From CAYOXM01 sp964407925 (GTDB taxonomy: Bacteria > Patescibacteriota > Patescibacteriia > SG8-24): DNA of 58,956 bases. How positions within the stretch are numbered: position 1 is the stretch's first letter; every line of letters begins with the position of its first letter. Under the pieces are notes generated by a model that ran no database searches, was not told where the DNA came from, and saw only the letters and a list, made by a program, of their open reading frames with translations. A program made the translations under genes and the position numbers. The DNA is taken from the NCBI GenBank assembly GCA_964407925.1, contig CAYOXM010000007.1:1-58956 (forward strand). Direction: 5' to 3'. This document shows positions 40,480 through 47,273 of this stretch, piece after piece.

Positions 40480-41316
40480 TCACCGCTGCACTTTCCCCGC
40501 GAGCGCGAGGAAGTCGCCGGTGAAGGCGAGGATGATAAGCCCGAGGAAAAGCGCGAGGCTTACGACCAGGAACGCCTTGCGCAGCGCGGCGGCGTACCGA
40601 CCGCCGACCTTCTCGATGAGCAAGTCGACGACCTTGCCGCCGTCGAGCGGCTGAAGCGGCAGGAGGTTGAACCCCGCAAGGCCGACGTTGATGAGCGCGA
40701 AGAACATCAGCGCGTTCAAGAGGATTACTCCCGCGGTGGGTGCGGACGATACCATCCCGTTGCCCATCGTAATGATGCCGACGGGGCCGGAGACGTTGGA
40801 CATGAGCCCCTTGATGCCCGAGGCGAAGAGTCCGGCGAACAGTACCGGCGTCGCGAGCCAGAGCCCGTAGGACGCGATGAACGCCCCGAGGAGCGGCACG
40901 AGCGCCTGCGGCGGGTGGATGGCGCGCAAGACGGGGACGGTGAATCCCATCACGGTACCGGTGGCGTACCCCACGACGGTCAGGACGACGAACGCGGCGG
41001 TCGCGTTATAGAACATCCCGGCCATGTAGATCTTGAACTTCGCCCATGCGGACGCGTCCTCGATCGCGCCTTCGACCTTCGCCGCCTCCTCTTCGGAAAG
41101 CCCGGCTTTCGAGACCGGACGCGCGTACCCGCCGAGCAGGATGGGCTTCAGGCGGAACACGGTGCCGGACTTGAGCTGGCGTTCCCAGAGCGTCGGACCG
41201 AACCCGACGGTGAACTCGACCACGCGGACGCCGTTGCGCCGCATTGTCGCGTAATGGCCGTACTCGTGGACGAGTACGACGAGCGTCAGGACGAGCAGTG
41301 TCAGCAGGATGCCCAC
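40480..41316 (-). CDS. Site-2-protease-type M50 membrane metalloprotease
   Basis: A 278-residue intramembrane protease. The zinc motif HEYGH lies in the first helix (about residues 17-21). The third ligand motif is in NLLPLQPLDGGKVVDLL (about residue 225). FGPTLWERQ and LKPILLGGYARP after the first helix match the RseP/SpoIVFB-like N-terminal half. No PDZ domain is evident, so it is a compact form compared with RseP (450). Such enzymes cleave membrane-bound anti-sigma factors or signal-peptide remnants; the substrate here is unknown. It follows holA on the minus strand after a terminator. Confidence 0.9.
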   Translation of the reverse strand: MGILLTLLVLTLVVLVHEYGHYATMRRNGVRVVEFTVGFGPTLWERQLKSGTVFRLKPILLGGYARPVSKAGLSEEEAAKVEGAIEDASAWAKFKIYMAGMFYNATAAFVVLTVVGYATGTVMGFTVPVLRAIHPPQALVPLLGAFIASYGLWLATPVLFAGLFASGIKGLMSNVSGPVGIITMGNGMVSSAPTAGVILLNALMFFALINVGLAGFNLLPLQPLDGGKVVDLLIEKVGGRYAAALRKAFLVVSLALFLGLIILAFTGDFLALAGKVQR

Positions 41317-41345
41317 GCGGCACCTCCTCGATTGTGAAACGGACG

Positions 41346-41368
41346 AAAAAAGGTCCTATGAGGACCTT
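41346..41368 (-). terminator. Terminator after holA
   Basis: A perfect 8-bp stem (41350-41357 with 41361-41368, AAGGTCCT) with a 3-base loop is followed by a T-run on the minus strand. Confidence 0.85.
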
Positions 41369-41396
41369 AGCCTGCGTCTCCCGCGCCGTCAAAGAC

Positions 41397-42353
41397 TCAC
41401 GCCATCGTGGCGAGGAACACGCCGAGCAGCGCGCGCACTTTGGTGCCGGTCTTGAACCCGCGCTCGATCTCGACGAGGGCCTCGTACTGCTTCTTGAGCG
41501 CATGCGCGGTCATGCCGCGGACCGCGTTCATGGCCTTGCCCGCAGGAAACGGGTGGATGCCGAGCCTCCGCGCGACGGCGTTTTTGTCGCGCTCGCCGCG
41601 CTCGACGAGGTCCCGCACCGCGACGAGCGTGCGGTAGTGCTTCGCGAGCATCGAGACGACTTGGAGCTCCGCGACGCCGGCCTCGAGCAGGCCCTCAAGG
41701 ATCTTGGCCGCGTCGGCGCAACGGCCGTCGGTGCACGCGTCGAGGAAGGAAAAAATCGATTCCTCGCGCGCCGTCGGGACCATGTCTCGCACCATCGCCT
41801 CGGTGATTTCCTTCGCGCCGTTCGCCGCCGCGAACGCGGAAAGCTTGGCAACCTCCTGATGCAGCAGCCACGCGTCAGCACCGACCGACGTGACGAGCGC
41901 GCGCGAAGCGGCCGGACGGATGCCGACGCCGGCCGCCGCGCATTCCTCCGCGACGAACCGCTCGGCGGCCATCGGCGTGAGCGCGGCGAACTCCTCGGTG
42001 AACTTCTGCTTGGCGAGCAGGGGAAGCAGCGGGGACTTGGCGAGCGCCTCGGCCCCCTCGTCCTCGTAAAAGATGGCGACCGTCGACTCGGGCTTCCTCC
42101 CCAGCAGTTCGGCCATTTTTTCCTGCTCGTCCTTCGCGGCGGTAAGGAATCCCTCGAGGATGACGAGCTTGCGGTCGGCGAGGAAAGGGGAGGCGAAGAG
42201 CGCCTCCGCGACCTGCTCAGGTTCCGCGTCAGCGGCGCGCAGCGTCATGGCGTTCATGCCGCTCGCGTCGCGCGTCGTCGAAAAACGCTCGCGTAGGGCC
42301 GCGAGCTTCCTCCTCGAACGGAAGGTGTCCTCTCCGTACACCAGGAAAAACAT
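41397..42353 (-). CDS. holA: DNA polymerase III, delta subunit
   Basis: The delta subunit of the clamp loader opens the DnaN clamp. The protein has 318 residues, normal length. Recognisable: the N-terminal FFLVYGEDTFRSRRKLAAL, FLADRKLVILEGFL, the lid-region LVTSVGADAWLLHQEVAKL (SVGADAW.L..E..K), FSFLDACTDGRCADA, and the C-terminal collar KKQYEALVEIERGFKTGT. It lies 4 bases after the RMD1-family gene and 1 kb after polA on the same strand, so several replication genes cluster here (polA, holA, then dnaN and dnaA within 10 kb). Confidence 0.92.
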   Translation of the reverse strand: MFFLVYGEDTFRSRRKLAALRERFSTTRDASGMNAMTLRAADAEPEQVAEALFASPFLADRKLVILEGFLTAAKDEQEKMAELLGRKPESTVAIFYEDEGAEALAKSPLLPLLAKQKFTEEFAALTPMAAERFVAEECAAAGVGIRPAASRALVTSVGADAWLLHQEVAKLSAFAAANGAKEITEAMVRDMVPTAREESIFSFLDACTDGRCADAAKILEGLLEAGVAELQVVSMLAKHYRTLVAVRDLVERGERDKNAVARRLGIHPFPAGKAMNAVRGMTAHALKKQYEALVEIERGFKTGTKVRALLGVFLATMA

Positions 42354-42357
42354 CTCT

Positions 42358-43155
42358 CTAGCGGATGAAGGCCATGACGATCTCGAAGACGATGAGGCCG
42401 ATGATGGTGAGTTCCAGGAACTCCGCGCGGCGATGCTGGAGGGTGTCGAGCATCAGTTCCGAGCTGTCCTGAATGAAGGTCAATTTGAAACGGATGGTGC
42501 TGAAACGGTCCTCGAGCTCGAACATCTTGCGGAGGTTGATGAACAGGTTCTCCGCATCCTTGTCTTCCCACGCGATGTCCGGTTTGTCGAGAAGCGACAG
42601 CTGGCCGACGATGAAATTCACGATGTTGCCGCTCGTGCCGATGGTCTTCATGACCTCGCGCGCGGTCGCGATGAGCAAGCCCTTCTTCGCCAGGTTCAGG
42701 TGAATCTTCTCGAACCGCTGGAGGGTCTCCTCGACTTGCTGCTCGAGGAAGTCGAACGCCACCGACTGGGCGACGACGTGGAAGACGAGGAGCAGCTTCT
42801 CGATGGAAAGGTGCTTCAGCCGGACGACGTTGAACTCGACGCTCTCGGGCTGGGTGGAGTCGATGACGACGGGGTATTCCTCGGTCGGCAGGCCGTCCAT
42901 GGCGACTCCCGGCTCCTCCTCGCCGAGGCGGGCGATGCGCTTAAGGAACTTGTCCCTCTCCTTCCGGTCGTCGACCCCGAAGACGGTCACGACACCGAAG
43001 GAATACACGCAGAGGTACTGGGTTTCGGAGATCTTGTAGACCAGCAAATTGCGCTCTTTCCGCCACAGGGTGAGGTCGGCATTTTTAACCTCACATTTCG
43101 CTAGGTTAAGCGAATGTTTGATATAGTGGGCGGTGAGCGAATAACGCTGTTCCAT
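42358..43155 (-). CDS. RMD1/DUF155-family membrane protein
   Basis: A 265-residue protein of the RMD1/YagE (DUF155) family, known from mitochondrial Rmd1 of yeast and human RMND1, and of unknown function in bacteria. Diagnostic features: YLCVYSFGVVTVFGVDDR (the family's F.YGVVVFWG strand), VAQSVAFDFLEQQVEE, SLLDKPDIAWEDKDAENLF (the family's LLDKPDxxWE), and a single C-terminal membrane helix preceded by EFLELTIIGLIVFEIV. The start is taken as ATG 43153-43155 (MEQRYSLTAHYIKHSLNL). It lies between polA (58 bases upstream) and holA (4 bases downstream), so probably co-transcribed with holA. Confidence 0.85.
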   Translation of the reverse strand: MEQRYSLTAHYIKHSLNLAKCEVKNADLTLWRKERNLLVYKISETQYLCVYSFGVVTVFGVDDRKERDKFLKRIARLGEEEPGVAMDGLPTEEYPVVIDSTQPESVEFNVVRLKHLSIEKLLLVFHVVAQSVAFDFLEQQVEETLQRFEKIHLNLAKKGLLIATAREVMKTIGTSGNIVNFIVGQLSLLDKPDIAWEDKDAENLFINLRKMFELEDRFSTIRFKLTFIQDSSELMLDTLQHRRAEFLELTIIGLIVFEIVMAFIR

Positions 43156-43213
43156 AGCACCCCAAGGATACCCTTTCGGGGATGCCGCGTCCATCCTCAC
43201 CGGAGGGTAGAAA

Positions 43214-45934
43214 TCACCGCTTTTCCATGTCGCCCCAGCGCTTGCCGATCGACACGTTGACCGCCACGGGAACCGACAATTCGCACACCCCGACCATGAT
43301 TTTCACGGCCACGTCCGCGAATGCGTCGACAACCCCCTCAGCCACCTCAAACAACAACTCGTCGTGGACTTGGGAAATCATGCGGACCTCCGCCTTCGCT
43401 CCGATGCCGTACGTCTCGCCGATGTGCCGGTCGAGCCGGATCATGGCGATCTTGATCATGTCGGCTTGGCTGCCCTGAATCGGCATGTTGATGGCCTGTC
43501 GTTCGGCCTCGGCCCGGTCGCGCGGATTCATGAGACGGACGTTCCGGAAGAACCGCTTGCGGCCGAAGAGCGTTTCAACGTACCCGTCATCGACGATCTT
43601 CTCCTTGATGTCCTCCATGTACTTGCCGATGCCCTTATGGATGGCGAAGTACTTGTCGATGTACTCACGCGCCTCCATGAACGAGATGTCCGCGCTCTCC
43701 GCGAGGCGCTGCGGACCCATGCCGTAAAGGATGCCGAAATTGATGACCTTGGCGATACGACGCTTCGACGCCGCGTCCTTCTCGCCGAACATCTCCGCCG
43801 CCGTGCGCCAATGGATGTCCTCGCCGTTCTTGAACGCGCCGATCATCGTCTTCTCCTTGGCGATGTGCGCGGCGATGCGGAGTTCGATCTGGGAATAGTC
43901 CGCCGCCACGAGCACGCGGCCCTTCGGCGCGACGAAGCCGTTCCTGACGCGCTTGCCGTAGTCGGTCTCGGACGTCGGTATGTTCTGGAGGTTCGGGTTC
44001 GACGACGACAAGCGTCCAGTCGCCGCGACCGTCTGGTTGAACTCGGCGTGAATGCGTCCGGTCTTCGGATGCACGAGCGCGGGGAGCGTATCGACGTAGG
44101 TCGATTTCAGTTTCGCGAGTTCGCGGTAGTCGAGGATGTCGCCGACGATCGGGTGGCTGTCGCGCAGTTTTTCGAGTTCTGCAGCGGCGGTCGAGAGCGT
44201 CTTGCCCTTCGCCGTCTTCTTGAGACCGAGCGGCGAGATGCCGAGCTTGTCGAACAGCACGACTTTCATCTGCGCCGGAGAGTTGATGTTGAACGCCTCG
44301 CCCGCGGCTTCGTGAATGCGCGCGACGAGCGTGTCGATTTCCTTGCCGAGCGTGGCCGACAATTTCTCCAGGTAGGGGACGTCGACCGCGATACCGGCGA
44401 CTTCCATGCGCGCGAGCACGGCGGCGAGCGGAAGCTCGACGTCCTCGTTCAGTTTCACGAGGCCGTTGTCGGCGAGGTCCTTGGCGAACGATTCCGCGAG
44501 CGGAACGAGGTGCGGCATCTCCGCGGCGAGACGCGCGACGACCGCTTCGGCGTCCGTTCCCGGTGCCTCGTCGTCGAGCGGCACGCCGCGCGAGTAGGCG
44601 AGAAGCGAGTCGATGCCGTGCCGCCGTTCGCCTGAGTGCATCAGGTACGACGCGAGCATCAAGTCGAAGAACGGCGCTTCGAGCGCGATGCCGAGGCCAG
44701 CGAAACGCTGATGTTCGCGCTTCAAGTTGTGACAAATTTTTTGCCTTGTTTTAGCAAAAAAAGAAGCTATCAAAGGGCGGCCCGCGGAAAGCGCATCCTT
44801 CGTCGCGACGAACGACGTTTTCCCATCAGAAAAACCGAGCGCTGCGACTTTCGGTGCGATTACGTCCTCCGTGACGACCGCCGTCCGAAACGCGAACGCC
44901 GACGCCTTCGCGATTTTCGCGAGCATGGCGTCGAGCGCGGCTACGTCGGTGATGACCTTCGCGCCGTCCTCGTTCTTCTTCGGGGCCGGAGCGAAAAGGC
45001 TTGCGGTCGCGGACTGTTCCGGCTCTTTCGCGGCCGGCATCTGCTGGAGCAGGCGCATGAATCCGAGCTTCGTGAAGACCGAAGCGACGCGCTCGCGTGT
45101 CGGCGGCGTGAAGACGCAAGCCTCGAGGGCGAACTCGAGCGGCACGTCGCGACGGATGCGGCAGAGGTCGAGCGCGGTCATGGCCGCTTCCTTCGACGCG
45201 ACGAGGAGGGCTGCGGTCTTTTCCGATATTTCCTTCGCCTTCTTCGATTTCTTCTCGAGCGCCTCGTAAATGGCGCCGAGCGATCCGAAATCCTGGATCA
45301 GTTTCGTCGCGCCGACCTCCCCGATGCCTTTCACGCCGGGGATGTTGTCCGACGCGTCGCCGCGAATCGCCTTGTAATCGATGATCTGAATCGGGCTGAA
45401 GCCGAATTCCTCGCGGAACTCGGTCTCGCTCATGCGCAGCATCACCGTCTTGCCGTCGCGTCGGCGCGGCAGGTACACCGTCGTCCGCTTGTCGATGAGC
45501 TGGAACGAATCCTGGTCGCCCGTGAGGATGACCGACTCGACCGAGGAATCTTCTTCCGCGGCGCGTTTCGTGAGCGTGCCGATGACGTCATCGGCCTCGA
45601 AACCCTTTGCCTCGAAGACGGGCACGTTCATCGCCGCGAGAATTTCGCGCACCGTGTCTATCTGCGCGTACAGCTCGTCCGGCTTCTTCTCGCGCGTCGC
45701 CTTGTATTCCTTATAGAGTTCGTTACGGAACGTCCCGCCCTCGAGGTCGACGGCGACGGCGACGTACGCCGGCGAGAACTCCTTGATGGCGCCGAGCAGC
45801 ATCGTCGTGAACCCGTACGCGCCGCGGACCTCGATGCCGTCCGGAGTCGTCATCGACGGCAAGGCATGCCATGCCCGATGGAGAAGCGCGTGACCGTCGA
45901 CGATGACGAAGATTTTTTTGCTCTTGCTCGCCAT
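43214..45934 (-). CDS. polA: DNA polymerase I with apparently inactive proofreading domain
   Basis: A 906-residue Pol I for Okazaki-fragment maturation and gap repair. The N-terminal 5'-nuclease (residues about 1-300) is intact: IFVIVDGHALLHRAWHA, AVDLEGGTFRNELY, ILTGDQDSFQLI, GDASDNIPGVKGIGEVGA. The middle 3'-5' exonuclease fold is recognisable (KICHNLKREHQ, APFFDLMLASYLMHSGER) but the acidic DxE motif is replaced by FAFRTAVVTED and the NxKxD motif by NLKREHQ, so proofreading is probably lost. The polymerase domain is complete: motif A VAADYSQIELRIAAH (about 679), motif B RRIAKVINFGILYGM and motif C SQVHDELLFEV (about 858). TACTCT lies 12 bases before the ATG, a possible -10 giving a short leader. 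Confidence 0.95.
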   Translation of the reverse strand: MASKSKKIFVIVDGHALLHRAWHALPSMTTPDGIEVRGAYGFTTMLLGAIKEFSPAYVAVAVDLEGGTFRNELYKEYKATREKKPDELYAQIDTVREILAAMNVPVFEAKGFEADDVIGTLTKRAAEEDSSVESVILTGDQDSFQLIDKRTTVYLPRRRDGKTVMLRMSETEFREEFGFSPIQIIDYKAIRGDASDNIPGVKGIGEVGATKLIQDFGSLGAIYEALEKKSKKAKEISEKTAALLVASKEAAMTALDLCRIRRDVPLEFALEACVFTPPTRERVASVFTKLGFMRLLQQMPAAKEPEQSATASLFAPAPKKNEDGAKVITDVAALDAMLAKIAKASAFAFRTAVVTEDVIAPKVAALGFSDGKTSFVATKDALSAGRPLIASFFAKTRQKICHNLKREHQRFAGLGIALEAPFFDLMLASYLMHSGERRHGIDSLLAYSRGVPLDDEAPGTDAEAVVARLAAEMPHLVPLAESFAKDLADNGLVKLNEDVELPLAAVLARMEVAGIAVDVPYLEKLSATLGKEIDTLVARIHEAAGEAFNINSPAQMKVVLFDKLGISPLGLKKTAKGKTLSTAAAELEKLRDSHPIVGDILDYRELAKLKSTYVDTLPALVHPKTGRIHAEFNQTVAATGRLSSSNPNLQNIPTSETDYGKRVRNGFVAPKGRVLVAADYSQIELRIAAHIAKEKTMIGAFKNGEDIHWRTAAEMFGEKDAASKRRIAKVINFGILYGMGPQRLAESADISFMEAREYIDKYFAIHKGIGKYMEDIKEKIVDDGYVETLFGRKRFFRNVRLMNPRDRAEAERQAINMPIQGSQADMIKIAMIRLDRHIGETYGIGAKAEVRMISQVHDELLFEVAEGVVDAFADVAVKIMVGVCELSVPVAVNVSIGKRWGDMEKR

Positions 45935-45994
45935 AAATTCCCATCAAGAGTAGCACTTCTCCGGCGGTCAAAAAATAGCTCAAATCCTCCTTAA

Positions 45995-46030
45995 CCATCA
46001 AAATCCACCCCTGCGGATGGATTTTGATGG
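45995..46030 (-). terminator. Hairpin terminator overlapping the CCA end of tRNA-Cys
   Basis: A perfect 13-bp stem (45995-46007 with 46018-46030, CCATCAAAATCCA) includes the tRNA's own CCA as its first bases. The minus-strand 3' arm carries TTTT, so it may act as terminator; tRNA 3' processing would have to unwind or cut inside it. Confidence 0.6.
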
Positions 46031-46102
46031 AGGCCCGAGTGGGAATTGCACCCACGCATAAGAGTTTTGCAGACTCCTGCCTTACTACTTGGCTACCGGG
46101 CC
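46028..46102 (-). tRNA. tRNA-Cys (anticodon GCA)
   Basis: The acceptor GGCCCGG pairs with TCGGGCC. The D stem is GCC/GGC. The anticodon stem GGAGT/ACTCT encloses CTGCAAA, giving GCA. The T arm is GTGGG/CCCAC with TGCAATT. The discriminator is U, as expected for cysteine, and CCA is encoded. Confidence 0.95.
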
Positions 46103-46220
46103 GCGAAATGTCGGCGTATTTTTAACACTTCCGGGGGAATGGCGCAACCGGAATAAGGTAATATCCGACGGGCTTGGCCGTCAACAATGGCAGACCCGAG
46201 CTTATTGGAGCGAATTTTGC

Positions 46221-46226
46221 TATACT
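46221..46226 (+). promoter_or_regulatory. Extended -10 promoter of the ROK gene
   Basis: TTTTGCTATACTG ends 7 bases before the ATG, with no ribosome binding site between. The same 13-mer precedes the O-antigen-ligase/TPR gene. Predicts a leaderless transcript. Confidence 0.6.
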
Positions 46227-46234
46227 GCCCGCGT

Positions 46235-47149
46235 ATGAAAGCATCGCCCATCATCGGCGTAGACGTCGGCGGCACGAAAATCCGTGCCGGACTCGTCCAT
46301 GGCGGCAAAGTCGTCTCGAGCATCAGGGTCGAAACGCAGGCAAAAAGGGGGAAGGCGACGGTCCTCAAGAACATCTTCGACGCCATCGGCAAGGTCATTG
46401 TTCCCGAGGCGAAGGCCATCGGCCTCGGCATGGCAGGCATCGTCGATCATGGGAAGGGCACGTATTTGCGGGGTCCGAACTTCCCGAAATCGTTCCGCAA
46501 CGTCCCCATTTCATCGATGGTTGAGAAGAAATTCGGGCGTCCTGCGATGGTTGACAATGACGTCCATTGCTTTACACTGGCCGAGGCAAAAGTCGGTGCG
46601 GGCAAGGGGTACGAGAACGTCGTCGGTATCACCTTCGGAACCGGCATCGGCGGCGGTATCGTCATTGGCGGCAAGGTGTACCGCGGACGCGACAACGCCG
46701 CGGGCGAAATCGGACACACGGTGATTGCCTACGGCTCCGACGTCGTTTGCGGCTGCGGACGGAACGCGCACTTCGAAGCCTATGCTTCCGGATCGGCGAT
46801 GTCGCGCCTGTACCGCCGTACTGCGGGGAAAAGCGTCGATGCGCTCGAGGTCGAACGTGCGGCCATGAGCGGCGACCGGAAGGCGAAGGAGGTCCTCGAC
46901 GTGATGGCCGACGCGCTCGCCGTAGGGCTCGCGAACGTGATCCACGCCTTCAACCCCGACGTCATCGTGACTGGCGGCGGCCTTTCCGCAGTGAAAGTGC
47001 TTTGGAAGCCGGTCCTCGGAAAACTGAAGGGTATGCTCGTTTTCCCGCAGCTCGCGGGTACGCCCATCGTCCGCTCGACGCTCGGGGGCGATGCCAACGT
47101 CATAGGCGCGACGCTCCTCTTCGACGGAAAGGCAAAGCGACGGACTTAA
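46235..47149 (+). CDS. ROK-family sugar kinase
   Basis: A 304-residue kinase of the ROK (repressor/ORF/kinase) family without a DNA-binding domain, so an enzyme such as glucokinase or N-acetylhexosamine kinase rather than a regulator. Motifs: phosphate-binding IGVDVGGTKIRAGLV; catalytic loop PAMVDNDVHCFTLAEAKVGA (VDND); FGTGIGGGIVIGGKVYRG; sugar/zinc region NAAGEIGHTVI and CGCGRNAHFEAYASG; and adenosine motif VIVTGGGLS. The usual zinc motif CxCGxxGCxE lacks its third cysteine here (AH instead of GC). The ATG at 46235 fits the family start (MKASPIIGVDVGG). The sugar substrate cannot be determined. Confidence 0.88.
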   Translation: MKASPIIGVDVGGTKIRAGLVHGGKVVSSIRVETQAKRGKATVLKNIFDAIGKVIVPEAKAIGLGMAGIVDHGKGTYLRGPNFPKSFRNVPISSMVEKKFGRPAMVDNDVHCFTLAEAKVGAGKGYENVVGITFGTGIGGGIVIGGKVYRGRDNAAGEIGHTVIAYGSDVVCGCGRNAHFEAYASGSAMSRLYRRTAGKSVDALEVERAAMSGDRKAKEVLDVMADALAVGLANVIHAFNPDVIVTGGGLSAVKVLWKPVLGKLKGMLVFPQLAGTPIVRSTLGGDANVIGATLLFDGKAKRRT

Positions 47150-47220
47150 CCGCGTAGTAAGAATAATCGCCGTGACGAACCCGCCAGGAAAAATCGACAT
47201 CGGTCACCACGTCCGCCGTT

Positions 47221-47241
47221 CCGGCCGGGCCGGTTTTTTTT
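47221..47241 (+). terminator. Probable terminator between the ROK gene and the PBP gene
   Basis: CCGG(CCGGG)CCGG (47221-47233) is followed directly by eight T. The stem is short but GC-only. If real, it places the PBP start downstream at 47274. Confidence 0.6.
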
Positions 47242-47273
47242 CTCGGCATCCGCGACGCGGAGGTCGGCCAAAC

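Noticed and set aside
47172..47273. Upstream GTG start for the PBP, adding 34 residues
   Set aside because: The added part spans a GC hairpin followed by eight T, probably a terminator, while the GTG at 47274 has a good GGAGGT site.
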